From Billgrantia lactosivorans (GTDB lineage: Bacteria > Pseudomonadota > Gammaproteobacteria > Pseudomonadales > Halomonadaceae), in NCBI RefSeq assembly GCF_003254665.1, contig NZ_QHGY01000019.1, positions 1-42,735 on the forward strand: 42,735 nucleotides of DNA, in the 5' to 3' direction. The position numbers were made by a program, and so were the translations under genes. The notes beneath the pieces are model-generated. The model made no database searches and was not told the origin of the DNA. It saw nothing but the letters and a program-made list of their open reading frames with translations. Shown in pieces: positions 7,550 through 15,777 of the stretch (its first letter is position 1; each line of letters begins with the position of its first letter).

Positions 7550-8386
7550 CTAGCGCGTGATGACGACCTCCAGGTACTCCGAGGGCACCACCATGGTGCC
7601 GTCGTTGGCGCGGTTGTGGGCTTCGATCAGCGCGAGGATCTCGCCCCGCAGCGCCTGGCCGGCCTCGTCATCCAGCGCTTCGAATGCCTTCAGCGTCGGC
7701 CCGTAGTAGGTGCGGAACACGTCCAGCCAGTGTTGGGGCGACTGGTAGCGGAAGGTGAAGTGCTGCGGCTGGGCCTCGATTGCCTGGACGTACGGGCCGA
7801 AATGCGTGTCGAGGAATTCCCGCGTCCCCCACGCCGCCGGAGAGCTGACGCCCGCCGGCGGCGCCACATAGCGGCCGATGGTCTTGAACAGCTGGCCGAT
7901 GAAGCCCGCCGGGGTCCAGTTGGCCAGCCCGATCTTGCCGCCGGGCCGGCACACGCGGCGCAGCTCGGCGGCGGCTTGGGCCTGGTTGGGCGTGAACATC
8001 ACGCCGTAGGTGGAGATCACGTTGTCGAAGGTGGCATCGGCGAACGGCAGGTTCTCGGCGTCCGCCGTCTGGTAGTCGATCGCCAGCCCCTCCGCTTCGG
8101 CACGCCTGGCGGACTTGGCCAGCAGCGCCTCGACGTAGTCGGTGGAGACGACCTTGCAGAATCGCCGGGCCGCGGCCAGCGAGGCGTTGCCGTTGCCTCC
8201 GGCCACATCGAGCACGGACTGGCCGGCACGCAGGTCCATGGCTTCGCAGAGCCGTTCGCCGACGATCTGCAGGGTGACGCCGATGCGCGCATAGTCACCG
8301 GCGCCCCAAACCGCTTGTTGCCTGGTCTTGATCGCCGCGTAGTCGGGGCTGGCGGCCTGCGACTCGAGCGAGGGAGAGAGTGTCAT
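7550..8386 (-). CDS. class I SAM-dependent methyltransferase (UbiE-like)
   Basis: A 278-residue methyltransferase with a Rossmann-like SAM fold. Motif I is VLDVAGGNGNAS (about residues 73-84), followed by an acidic motif II region (VSTDYVEALL), then DAENLPFADATFDNVISTYG, which is characteristic of UbiE/COQ5-type enzymes. It is longer than UbiE itself, and its C-terminal half (about residues 170-278) is unlike UbiE, so the acceptor is unknown. The start at 8386 follows AAGGAG at 7 bases. It lies downstream of and parallel to the winged-helix/TPR regulator gene, with a gap of 163 bases. Co-regulation is possible but not shown. Confidence 0.85.
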   Translation of the reverse strand: MTLSPSLESQAASPDYAAIKTRQQAVWGAGDYARIGVTLQIVGERLCEAMDLRAGQSVLDVAGGNGNASLAAARRFCKVVSTDYVEALLAKSARRAEAEGLAIDYQTADAENLPFADATFDNVISTYGVMFTPNQAQAAAELRRVCRPGGKIGLANWTPAGFIGQLFKTIGRYVAPPAGVSSPAAWGTREFLDTHFGPYVQAIEAQPQHFTFRYQSPQHWLDVFRTYYGPTLKAFEALDDEAGQALRGEILALIEAHNRANDGTMVVPSEYLEVVITR

Positions 8387-8549
8387 GGCAGAACTCCTTG
8401 GTTGGTTGGTCATGGCGCTGCCGTCGGTCATCCCGGGAACTTCCGTACGGCAGGGTCAGGCTATGCCGCACCGGCGACGGCGGCTTGCGGGCCGCATGGG
8501 GATTGGCGGGGAATTGCGTGATGAAACGGGGGGCAAGCGCGTGGCGGGG

Positions 8550-10082
8550 CTACAGCGCCAGCAAGCGCGTGGCATGTTTCTGCCCGACCAGGGCCGCCAC
8601 CTGCTCGGCGGTCAGGTCGGGCTTGATGCGGTAGGCATCGTCCAGCGCCTGGCGCGCCAGGTCGTGCCGGCCGTCGAGGCGGTGGATGGCGGCCAGCACG
8701 ATGCGGGGCATGTAGCAGCGGTCGTCACGCTGGCAGGCCAGTTCCGCCTGCTCGCGGGCGGCGGCGTGATCGCCGAGAACCAGGTGGGACATGGCGAGCA
8801 CCGCGCCCCAGATCGACAGGCGACTGTCGAGCGGGCTGATGCGAATGCCATGGCGCAGGTGGACCACCGCGTCGCCCGGGCGATTGCCGGCCAGGTACAC
8901 CGAGCCCAGCGCCGCCCACGCCTGGGCGTTGGCCGGGTTGAGCTCCAGCGCCTTGCGCAGGATCGGCATGCCGCGCTCGGGATAGCCGATATCGGCCAGC
9001 GCACAGCCGGCGTAGCCGAGCACGATCGAATCCATGCTGTCGAGCTGCAGTGCGCACTCCGCGGCTTCGAGCGCTTCCGCCCACGCCTGCTCGCGATCGT
9101 TCATCAGGTCGAAGCGATGCCCCAGGCCTCGTACCAGCGAGAGATGGGCCGCCGCCAGGGCGAACTCCGGCTCCAGCCGCCAGCTGCGCCGCAGCAGGTC
9201 CGCCGCCGCCGAGAAGGACTCATGATGCCAGCCCTGCAACGCCAGGATGCCGCTGGCCTCGAGATAGAGCTGGCGTGCGCTGCGCTCGCCGTCGAGGCTG
9301 CGCACCGTGCGGTAGATGGCGCGGTGCAGCTGCGGTTCCAGCTTGGCGATGATCCGGGGCACGCCGGCTTCGAGGGCCTCGCTTACCGGGCCGTCCAGCG
9401 TGAAGGTCTCGGCCCACAGCCGGAAGCCGGCCCGTGCATCGGCAAGGTGCACGGTGACGCGCAGGCGCGCCGCGCCCGCGTCGGGCCACGCCTGCACGCT
9501 GCCCTCCAGCACGTAATCGACCCCCAGCGCCTCGTGGATCTCGCGTGACGTCGGCGCCACCGGGCGCTCGAGATAATGTCCACTCTGCGCGCTCAGGCGC
9601 AGCAGCGGTACCCGCGTGAGGACCGAGCTCAACTCGCCGGCCAGCGCCTCGGCGAAGCGCACGAGTTCGGGCGCATCGGCCAGCGCGCGTAGCGGCAGGA
9701 CGAGCAGGGCGGGGTCGGCGTCGCCGTGGGTCGGGGCCGCCGCGGGCGCGGGTTGCTCGGGTGCGGCCGCGTCGGTTTGGGTGACCCTGGCGGTGAAGCG
9801 GAAGCCGCGGCCGCGCACCGTGCGGATGTAGATCTGGGTGTCGCCGCTGTCGCCCAGCGCGCGGCGTGCCTGCTTGATGCAGGAAGCGACCGTGGCATCC
9901 GAGACGATCCGTCCCGCCCACACGGCATCGATCAGCTCGTCGCGGCTGAAGACCCGATCCGGATGCTGGGCGAAATGCACGATCAGGTCGAAGACCATCG
10001 GTTCCACGCGGCGCAGCTCGCCCCGTCGACGCAGCTCGTAGTGCGCCGTATCGAGTTCGAATTCGTCAAACCGAAGGGTCAT
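8550..10082 (-). CDS. CadC-type winged-helix regulator with TPR domain
   Basis: A 510-residue transcription factor. Residues about 1-100 form an OmpR/PhoB-type winged helix (Trans_reg_C), with the recognition region SDATVASCIKQARRALGD and the wing YIRTVRGRGFRF. A linker rich in Pro and Ala follows. Residues about 120-260 resemble the alpha/beta domain found with CadC-like regulators (LLVLPLRAL through DYVLEGSVQAW), and residues about 270-500 are helical TPR repeats (for example ALELNPANAQAWAALGSVYL). There is no membrane helix, unlike CadC, and no receiver domain. The signal is therefore probably intracellular or a protein partner. It is divergent from tspO (114-base shared promoter region) and upstream of the methyltransferase gene. 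Confidence 0.85.
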   Translation of the reverse strand: MTLRFDEFELDTAHYELRRRGELRRVEPMVFDLIVHFAQHPDRVFSRDELIDAVWAGRIVSDATVASCIKQARRALGDSGDTQIYIRTVRGRGFRFTARVTQTDAAAPEQPAPAAAPTHGDADPALLVLPLRALADAPELVRFAEALAGELSSVLTRVPLLRLSAQSGHYLERPVAPTSREIHEALGVDYVLEGSVQAWPDAGAARLRVTVHLADARAGFRLWAETFTLDGPVSEALEAGVPRIIAKLEPQLHRAIYRTVRSLDGERSARQLYLEASGILALQGWHHESFSAAADLLRRSWRLEPEFALAAAHLSLVRGLGHRFDLMNDREQAWAEALEAAECALQLDSMDSIVLGYAGCALADIGYPERGMPILRKALELNPANAQAWAALGSVYLAGNRPGDAVVHLRHGIRISPLDSRLSIWGAVLAMSHLVLGDHAAAREQAELACQRDDRCYMPRIVLAAIHRLDGRHDLARQALDDAYRIKPDLTAEQVAALVGQKHATRLLAL

Positions 10083-10196
10083 GGCGTTGCGCCGTCGGGC
10101 GTTCCCTGGGGGCCGTCAGTCTGGTTTAGAGTATGGTGCAGGGACCGCACAATCGCCTCGTTCCAATGGCGATGCCGAGCCGCAAAGGAGTGAAAC

Positions 10197-10682
10197 ATGC
10201 ACGCCGCCTCTGACGCCCCCCGCCAGCCGCTGGCGATCCTGCTTGGCTGGCTGCTGCTGGTCGGTCTCGTCGCCATGACTGGCGTGCTCACGCCGCCCGG
10301 CGCCTGGTATGCCGACCTCGACAAGCCGCCGCTCACCCCGCCCGACTGGGTGTTCCCGCTGGCCTGGACGACGCTCTACCTGATGATGGCCGTGGCCGCC
10401 TGGCGGGTCACGCTGCGGGTGCCGGCCGCCGAGCGCATCACGGTGCTGTGGCCGTTCGTCGCCCAGCTCGCCGCCAACGGGCTGTGGTCGATCCTGTTCT
10501 TCGGCCTGCACTGGATCGTCGTCGCCCTGGCCGACCTGCTGCTGCTGTGGGGCCTTATCCTGCTCACGATCAGCCGCTTCGCCCGCGTGTCGTCACTCGC
10601 CGCCTGGCTGCTGGTGCCCTACCTGGCCTGGGTCAGTTTCGCGGGGTATCTCAATGCGGGTATCGGCTGGCTGAACGGCTAG
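10197..10682 (+). CDS. tspO: TspO/MBR-family tryptophan-rich membrane protein
   Basis: A 161-residue five-helix membrane protein of the TspO/peripheral benzodiazepine receptor family, which bind porphyrins and related ligands. Visible signatures are KPPLTPPDWVFPLAWTTLY (first loop and helix 2), the WSILFFGLHW segment, and PYLAWVSFAGYLN in the last helix. Strong ribosome site AAAGGAG precedes the ATG. The divergent neighbour is a CadC-type regulator, which may control it. In other bacteria TspO affects tetrapyrrole or stress control; nothing here shows which role applies. Confidence 0.92.
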   Translation: MHAASDAPRQPLAILLGWLLLVGLVAMTGVLTPPGAWYADLDKPPLTPPDWVFPLAWTTLYLMMAVAAWRVTLRVPAAERITVLWPFVAQLAANGLWSILFFGLHWIVVALADLLLLWGLILLTISRFARVSSLAAWLLVPYLAWVSFAGYLNAGIGWLNG

Positions 10683-10683
10683 C

Positions 10684-10703
10684 GCCGGCGGGATCGCGCC
10701 GGC
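10684..10703. terminator. short hairpin after tspO
   Basis: GCCGGCG, loop GGATCG, and CGCCGGC form a 7-bp GC stem beginning two bases past the tspO stop. There is no T-run, so termination is only a possibility. Confidence 0.3.
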
Positions 10704-10765
10704 AGTGACCGGCCGGGGACGAAAGCGTAGAGTGCTAAGTAGCCCACCGCGACCCGGAGAGTGAC

Positions 10766-11362
10766 ATGCCTCGTCAGCCCCTCGACGACACCGCGCTCGA
10801 CATCGTCTTCCGCGAAGCGCACACCCACTACGGCTTCCGGCCGGAGCCCGTCGACGAGGCCGCGCTGCGCCGACTCTACGACCTGCTCAAGTGGGGGCCG
10901 ACCTCGATGAACTGCCAACCGGCGCGCTATGTCTTCGTGATGAGCGAAGAGGGCAAGTCGCGCCTGCTGCCGGCGCTCTCCGAAGCCAACCGCGACAAGG
11001 CCCACGAAGCCCCGGTCACCGTGATCGTCGCCGTCGACACGCACTTCTACGAGCACATGCCTCGCGTGTTTCCCAGCTCGCCCAACGCCCGCCAGCGCTT
11101 CGCCGAGAACCCCGACAAGGCCAGCGACACGGCCTGGCGCAACGGTACCCTGCAGGGCGCCTACCTGATCATTGCCGCCCGCATGCTGGGGCTCGACGTC
11201 GGCCCCATGAGCGGCTTCGATCACGCCATGGTCGACGAGGAGTTCTTCCCCGACGGCCGCTACCGCAGCAACTTCCTGGTCAACCTCGGCGTGGGCGACC
11301 CGGAAAGCCTGCGGCCGCGGGGGGAAAGGCTGGCGTTCGAGGAGGTGGCGGAGGTGGTTTGA
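10766..11362 (+). CDS. RutE-like malonic semialdehyde reductase / nitroreductase
   Basis: A 198-residue flavin-dependent protein of the nitroreductase superfamily, closest by pattern to RutE (malonic semialdehyde reductase). Features include the N-terminal helix DIVFREAHTHYGF, the FMN-binding KWGPTSMNCQPARYVFV (about residues 42-58) and the family stretch ARMLGLDVGPMSGFD. Length equals E. coli RutE. No other rut pyrimidine-degradation genes are nearby, so the enzyme may act generally on reactive aldehydes or nitro compounds. It converges on an aldo/keto reductase gene with only 31 bases between stops. Confidence 0.88.
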   Translation: MPRQPLDDTALDIVFREAHTHYGFRPEPVDEAALRRLYDLLKWGPTSMNCQPARYVFVMSEEGKSRLLPALSEANRDKAHEAPVTVIVAVDTHFYEHMPRVFPSSPNARQRFAENPDKASDTAWRNGTLQGAYLIIAARMLGLDVGPMSGFDHAMVDEEFFPDGRYRSNFLVNLGVGDPESLRPRGERLAFEEVAEVV

Positions 11363-11393
11363 GGTGGTGCCAGCCAGCTCTTTCTCATCTTAT

Positions 11394-12398
11394 CTACCCC
11401 CCAAACTCCTCCGTATCGATCTCCGCCTGCAGCGCCTCGCTGTAGCGGGCGCCGGCGACCTGGTCCACTGTCAGCAGTTCGTTCAGCCGCTCGAGGGTGG
11501 AGGCGTCCAGGCGCAGGTCTTCCGCCGCCAGGTTCTCGCGCATGTGGGCGGTGGAGCGGGTGCCGGGGATGGGAATGACGTCGTCGCCCTGGGCCCTGAG
11601 CCAGGCGAGGGCGAGTTGGCCGGTGGTGGCGTCCCGTTCGCGGGCGATGGCCTGGAGCTTTTCGAGCTGGCGCAGGTTGCGCGGCAGGTTCTCGGCGCTG
11701 AAGCGCGGCATGCCGCGGCGCACGTCGTTGTCGGTGAGCTGGGTGGCGTCGGTCACGGCTCCTGCCAGGAAGCCTCGCCCCAGCGGGCTGAAGGCGACCA
11801 GCGCGGTGTCGGCCTCGCGGCAGGCGTCGAGCAGGGCGATCTCGGGGTTGCGGGTCCACAGCGAGTATTCGGACTGCACCGCGGCGATGGGATGTTCGGC
11901 CCGGGCGCGGCGCAGGGTGACGGCGGAAACCTCCGAGAGCCCGATGGCGCGCACCTTGCCCTCTTCCACCAGCCGCCCCAGGGCCCCGACGCTCTCTTCG
12001 ATGGGCACGTTGCGGTCCAGGCGGTGCAGGTAGTAGAGGTCGAGGTGGTCGGTACGCAGGCGCTCGAGGCTCGCCTCGCACTGGCGGCGGATCGTCTCGG
12101 GGCGGCCGTCGATCACCTTCCTGCCGAGTTCGGGGTCCATGGCCATGCCGCACTTGCTGGCCAGCAGGATGCGGTCGCGCTTGCCGGCCAGTGCCTTGCC
12201 CACCACCCGCTCGTTGGTCGTGGCGCCGTAGAGGGTGGCGGTGTCGAAGTGGCGATAGCCCATCTCGAAGGCTTCCTCGAGGGCGCGCAGCGCTTCGGGC
12301 TCGGGCACGGGGTTGCCGTAGCCGTGGGAGAGGTTCATGCAGCCCAGGCCGATGGTGGGGGAGGCCACTTCCTTCCAGCGGCTAAAGAAGGTCGACAT
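11394..12398 (-). CDS. aldo/keto reductase
   Basis: A 334-residue NADPH-dependent carbonyl reductase with a TIM-barrel fold. The catalytic tetrad is complete: Asp52 and Tyr57 (FDTATLYG), Lys82 (LASKCG) and His125 (YYLHRLD). The C-terminal cofactor region IPIPGTRSTAHMREN is also present. The sequence resembles the YakC/Tas-like group acting on aldehydes and methylglyoxal-like substrates; the true substrate is unknown. The start at 12398 follows TGAGGT, and the longer upstream frame lacks family similarity. It is divergent from the MFS gene, with about 95 bases shared. Confidence 0.92.
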   Translation of the reverse strand: MSTFFSRWKEVASPTIGLGCMNLSHGYGNPVPEPEALRALEEAFEMGYRHFDTATLYGATTNERVVGKALAGKRDRILLASKCGMAMDPELGRKVIDGRPETIRRQCEASLERLRTDHLDLYYLHRLDRNVPIEESVGALGRLVEEGKVRAIGLSEVSAVTLRRARAEHPIAAVQSEYSLWTRNPEIALLDACREADTALVAFSPLGRGFLAGAVTDATQLTDNDVRRGMPRFSAENLPRNLRQLEKLQAIARERDATTGQLALAWLRAQGDDVIPIPGTRSTAHMRENLAAEDLRLDASTLERLNELLTVDQVAGARYSEALQAEIDTEEFGG

Positions 12399-12493
12399 TC
12401 GGTACCTCACTATTTTGTCTGGGTCGGCGGTTAGGTTGCTAAAGGTTATAGTACGAGCCGTGAGAATCAATGCCACTTCCGGGAGTGCCAGGC
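12399..12493. promoter_or_regulatory. divergent promoter region (AKR / MFS)
   Basis: The 95-base gap between two divergent starts is AT-richer than its surroundings and contains GGTTAGGTTGCTAAAGGTT, with a TATAGT element near 12446-12451 that could be a rightward -10 box. No specific operator was identified. Confidence 0.35.
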
Positions 12494-13717
12494 ATGGCCA
12501 CGTCGCTCGACCTTTCCCCGCGCTATCGGGTCCTGCTGGCCGGGGTGTTCAGCCAGATACTGTGCATCGGCGTGGCGCGCTTTGCCTATACCCCGCTGCT
12601 GCCGGTGATGCAGCAGCAGACCTGGCTGAGCGATGCCCAGGGCGGCTGGCTGGCCGCCCTCAACTACGCCGGCTACATGCTGGGGGCCCTGGTGGCCGCC
12701 TCGATGCACAGCATCCGGCTCAAGGATACCCTCTACCGCATCACGCTGCTGCTGGCGGTGGTCTCCACCGCCGGCATGGCCCTGGCCGAGAGCTTCTGGC
12801 TCTGGGCCGCCATGCGCTTCGTCGCCGGCTTCTCGAGCAGCGGTGCGATGCTGCTGGCCTCAGGGCTGATCCTGCACTGGCTGATCGGCCACCGGCAGCG
12901 CGGTGAACTGGGCATCCATTTCGCCGGGCTGGGCATCGGCATCCTGGTGGCGGCCCTGGCGGTCGAGCTGATGCTGCGCCTCGCCCTGGATTGGCAGGCG
13001 CAGTGGTGGGGCTTCGCCGCCCTGGCCGCGGCGCTGCTGGTGCCGGCCTGGCGCTGGCTTCCGCGCCCGGAAACGCCCCTGGCGGGCGCGGCCGACAGCG
13101 CCGCGCGCGAGTCGACGCCGCCCACCCGCACGTTCATGCGCCTGATGCTGGCCGCCTACTTCTGTGCCGGCTACGGCTACGTCATCAGCGCCACCTTCAT
13201 CGTCACCATCGTCGAGCGCGAGCCGCTGCTGGCCGGCGCCGGCAACTGGGCCTTTGCCCTGGTGGGGCTGGCCGCCGCACCGACGGTGATGCTGTGGGAC
13301 CTGGTCGCGAGGCGTATCGGCTACCTGGGGGCTCTGATCACCGCCATGGCCGTCCAGGTAGTGGGCATACTGCTGCCGGCGCTGACCAGCAGCCTGGCAG
13401 GGGTGCTGCTCAGCGCGGTGCTCTACGGCGGCACTTTCTTGGGCTGCGTGAGCCTGGTGCTGACCATGGCCGGCAGGCTCTACCCGCAGAGCCCGGCCCG
13501 CTTGATGGGCCGCATGACCCTGGCCTACGGCCTGGCCCAGATCGCCGCCCCGGCGTTGACCGGCATGCTCGCCGAGGCCACGGGGCACTACGGCCTCGGC
13601 CTGTGGCTGGCCGGTGGCTTCGTGGCGCTGGGGGCGCTGCTGCTCGCCTGGCTGCGGCGGGTGGACCGCACCGCCCAGCGGCTGGATGCCGAGGCGACGC
13701 TATCCCCGGCGGGGTGA
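12494..13717 (+). CDS. YbfB/YjiJ-family MFS transporter
   Basis: A 407-residue, 12-helix major facilitator. The N-terminal helix 1 (GVFSQILCIGVARFAYTPLLP) and helix 2 (GGWLAALNYAGYMLGALVAA) are typical of the YbfB/YjiJ subfamily (formerly UPF0226). A central cytoplasmic loop lies near residues 200-215. The family is little characterised, and an exporter of a small organic molecule is the usual assumption. ATG 12494 was chosen as the start because GGGAG lies about 8 bases before it; ATG 12470 would add eight residues. Only 3 bases separate its stop from the end of the convergent DUF6746-like gene. Confidence 0.88.
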   Translation: MATSLDLSPRYRVLLAGVFSQILCIGVARFAYTPLLPVMQQQTWLSDAQGGWLAALNYAGYMLGALVAASMHSIRLKDTLYRITLLLAVVSTAGMALAESFWLWAAMRFVAGFSSSGAMLLASGLILHWLIGHRQRGELGIHFAGLGIGILVAALAVELMLRLALDWQAQWWGFAALAAALLVPAWRWLPRPETPLAGAADSAARESTPPTRTFMRLMLAAYFCAGYGYVISATFIVTIVEREPLLAGAGNWAFALVGLAAAPTVMLWDLVARRIGYLGALITAMAVQVVGILLPALTSSLAGVLLSAVLYGGTFLGCVSLVLTMAGRLYPQSPARLMGRMTLAYGLAQIAAPALTGMLAEATGHYGLGLWLAGGFVALGALLLAWLRRVDRTAQRLDAEATLSPAG

Positions 13718-13720
13718 AGG

Positions 13721-14140
13721 CTACTGCATCAGCGTCCTGATCTGGTCGAGGTACGCCTTGCCGCTCTCACGCATGTCCTGATCCTGGCTTGACGCGCTTG
13801 CGCGTACTTCCTGAACCCGGTCACGCATGGTACCGACTTCTTCCTCGACCTTGGCCAGGGCATTCTCGATGTCCTCGGTGAGCTGCTGGATGATGGCCCG
13901 GTCGCCGTCGGTCAGCTCTTCCTTGTCCATCAGCACGTCGAGCAGGTCGTTGCGCAGCTCCAGGGCGTCCACGGCCTGCTTGAGGGTCTCGATGGGCTGG
14001 CCCTGGGTCTGTTCGAGCTCCTCCCTGAGTTCCGATTCGATCTGGTCGTCCTCCGGGTCGACGCTGGCGTCTTGCGCTTCGGCATGAGCGACGCCGAGCG
14101 CAAGCACGGCGAGACAGGGGAGCAGGACGGTACGTTTCAT
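13721..14140 (-). CDS. secreted helical protein, paralogue of the DUF6746 gene at 14958-15329
   Basis: A 139-residue acidic protein with a signal peptide (residues 1 to about 22, cleavage near AEA/QD). The rest is predicted almost wholly helical and coiled-coil-like. It aligns without gaps over about 85 residues with the neighbour at 14958-15329: TLKQAVDALELRND against TLSQAVANFAEYNR, and LTEDIENALAKVEEE against LTYTLENALEKINEE. It is therefore a diverged copy. The function is unknown; a periplasmic scaffold or binding protein is one guess. It is transcribed alone from the short gap before the DUF4202 gene. Confidence 0.8.
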   Translation of the reverse strand: MKRTVLLPCLAVLALGVAHAEAQDASVDPEDDQIESELREELEQTQGQPIETLKQAVDALELRNDLLDVLMDKEELTDGDRAIIQQLTEDIENALAKVEEEVGTMRDRVQEVRASASSQDQDMRESGKAYLDQIRTLMQ

Positions 14141-14299
14141 GGCGCTACCTCTCCGTGGTGTTCTATAGGTATGTTCTTAAGTTAGTTGGAATACAGTGGG
14201 TTACAAGTATTGGTTTGCCTGAACCGAAGAAGAGTTGAGTTGCCGGCGCCAGGCTCGGATGCGGTATGCTGTGACGATAACGACTTGCAGGATATTCCT

Positions 14300-14890
14300 A
14301 TGCCAGATCAAACGCCGTTTCAGCGTGCCATCGCCGAACTCGATGCCCTGCATGCCGAGGACCCCCGCCGGGTGGAAGTCGAGGGCCGCTCCCTGCCGCT
14401 GGAGCTGTGGCATGCGGGGCGCATGAGCGCCTGGCTGGAGCGGGTGGTAGACGCGCCGAGCGAGCTGGTGCGCATCGCGGTGCGCTCGCAGCATCTGCAG
14501 CGCTGGGAGGTGCCGCGCAGCGAGTACCCGGAGGGGCGCGTGGGCTATCTCACCTGGCGCCGCGACCAGGGCAAGCGGGCCGGCGAGACCACGGCGCGGG
14601 TGATGGCGGCCGCCGGCTACTCGGCGCAGGACGCCGCCGAGGTCGCGCGGATGATCCGCAAGCAGGGCCTGGGTCGCGATCCCGGCACCCAGGCGGTGGA
14701 GGATTGTGCCTGCCTGGTGTTCCTGGAGAACTACTTCGCCGACTTCTCCAGGCAGGTGGAGCACGAACACCTGGTGCGCATCGTGCAGATGACCTGGAAG
14801 AAGATGTCACCGCGAGCCCGCGAGCTGGCGCTGGCACTGCCAATGAGCGGTGAGGCACGAGCCGTTGTGGAGGAGGCGCTGGCCGGCTGA
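14300..14890 (+). CDS. DUF4202 family protein
   Basis: A 196-residue soluble protein matching the DUF4202 pattern. The signature is RIAVRSQHLQRWEVPRSEYPEGRVGYLTWRRDQ in part: QHLQRWEVPRSEYPEGR near residues 56-72 and GYLTWRR after it, followed by helices with VEDCACLVFLENYF. The arrangement of His, Trp, Arg, Glu and Asp recalls an HD-like helical bundle, but no enzyme activity is established for the family. Start 14300 follows CAGGA and gives the family length; an upstream ATG at 14186 would add 38 unrelated residues. It sits between two paralogous secreted genes on the opposite strand. Confidence 0.85.
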   Translation: MPDQTPFQRAIAELDALHAEDPRRVEVEGRSLPLELWHAGRMSAWLERVVDAPSELVRIAVRSQHLQRWEVPRSEYPEGRVGYLTWRRDQGKRAGETTARVMAAAGYSAQDAAEVARMIRKQGLGRDPGTQAVEDCACLVFLENYFADFSRQVEHEHLVRIVQMTWKKMSPRARELALALPMSGEARAVVEEALAG

Positions 14891-14917
14891 CCGCGCCACC
14901 ACGGCCGCGAGGCGATG

Positions 14918-14942
14918 CCAGGCGCGGGCCGCGTGCGCCTGG
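14918..14942. terminator. hairpin between convergent genes
   Basis: CCAGGCGC and GCGCCTGG form an 8-bp stem with a 9-base loop in the 67-base gap between the DUF4202 stop and the stop of the convergent DUF6746 gene. No T-run; it is a possible bidirectional terminator. Confidence 0.4.
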
Positions 14943-14957
14943 CGACGCGGCGTGGGC

Positions 14958-15329
14958 TCAGGGGACCAGCGTCTGGGCCGCCTCCAGATAGTCGGCACCG
15001 TGGCTCTGCACGCGTGCGAAGTCGCCGGTCTCGGAGCCCAGATGTACCTCCTCCAGGTTGACCGCCATCGCCTGCGCTTCCTCGTTGATCTTCTCCAGCG
15101 CGTTCTCCAGGGTGTAGGTGAGCTCGTGGATGGTGCCGAGATCCTCGAGGCTCGGCTCGTCCTGGGCGAGCAGCTCGGCCAGCTGGCGGTTGTATTCGGC
15201 GAAGTTCGCCACCGCCTGGCTCAGGGTGTCGGCGGGCTCGCCCTTGAAGTGTGCGGTGGGTGAGCTGGCCTGAACGTTGGTCGCCATCATCAGACCGGAC
15301 AGCAGGGCGGGCAGCAGCAGCTTCTTCAT
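14958..15329 (-). CDS. DUF6746-like secreted protein
   Basis: A 123-residue protein with a signal peptide (residues 1-21, cleavage at VQA/SS). The sequence continues HFKGEPADTLSQAVANF and LTYTLENALEKINEE, a pattern I associate with DUF6746 proteins of Halomonas-type bacteria. It is acidic, helical, without Cys and probably periplasmic. GGAGA lies before the ATG. A Fur-like sequence overlaps the expected promoter region (15349-15367), and a clear Fur palindrome lies 144 bases upstream beside the divergent 87-residue gene, so iron control is possible. The function is unknown. Confidence 0.8.
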   Translation of the reverse strand: MKKLLLPALLSGLMMATNVQASSPTAHFKGEPADTLSQAVANFAEYNRQLAELLAQDEPSLEDLGTIHELTYTLENALEKINEEAQAMAVNLEEVHLGSETGDFARVQSHGADYLEAAQTLVP

Positions 15330-15348
15330 GGTGTCTCCAGCTTCAAAT

Positions 15349-15367
15349 GAGAATGGTATGCGTTAGC
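15349..15367. promoter_or_regulatory. possible weak Fur box
   Basis: GAGAATGGTATGCGTTAGC matches the 19-base Fur consensus GATAATGATAATCATTATC at 13 positions. It lies 20 bases upstream of the leftward DUF6746-like start. A third partial match (12/19) begins at 15412. They share the intergenic region with the strong palindrome at 15473-15495, which raises their credibility slightly. Confidence 0.35.
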
Positions 15368-15472
15368 TTGTGTACCACTCCCGCTGGGGGCGGGCAAGAG
15401 GAAGGGTTAACGAGAATGATTTTTCTTCGCTGCATTTGACAGAGGTCAGCCGCGCGGCTAGATTCTCAGTAG

Positions 15473-15495
15473 TTAATGATAATTGTTATCATTAA
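15473..15495 (+). promoter_or_regulatory. Fur box (perfect palindrome)
   Basis: TTAATGATAA (15473-15482), spacer TTG, and TTATCATTAA (15486-15495) form a perfect 10-bp inverted repeat. The register GATAATTGTTATCATTAAT matches 14 of 19 bases of the Fur consensus. It ends 18 bases before the start codon of the 87-residue gene, where Fe-Fur binding would block transcription. Confidence 0.75.
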
Positions 15496-15513
15496 TTGCG
15501 AACGGAGGTCGCC

Positions 15514-15777
15514 ATGCCGTACTGCCACAACGCCGCCAGCCCCACCCTGCAGATCTGCGATGCCACCCCGGGCTCGGTGCGCCTGGCGCGGAGCTATCCG
15601 CGCCAGGATGCCGGCCTCTCCGAGGAGGAGTGGGCGCTGCTTCAGCTGCGCCGCGAGGAGGCCATCCACGAGCTGTTCCGGCGCTCCTTCCTGCTCACGT
15701 CCGAGCGCTACCTGAAGGGGGAGCTTCCCGAGCCCGGCCCGTGCGACGAGAGGCCGGAGCGGTTCAGCGCAGAGTGA
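15514..15777 (+). CDS. small Fur-controlled protein of unknown function
   Basis: An 87-residue protein directly after the Fur box, with a strong ribosome site (CGGAGG, 6 bases before ATG). There is no signal peptide or membrane helix. Three Cys residues stand in short motifs (PYCHN, QICD, GPCDE), and a central helical block holds SEEEWALLQLRREEAIHELFRRSF. I recognise no family. Its position predicts expression under iron starvation. The Cys/His content would allow metal or cofactor handling, but that is inference. Its last 14 bases overlap the 3' end of the convergent C45-family gene. Confidence 0.75.
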   Translation: MPYCHNAASPTLQICDATPGSVRLARSYPRQDAGLSEEEWALLQLRREEAIHELFRRSFLLTSERYLKGELPEPGPCDERPERFSAE

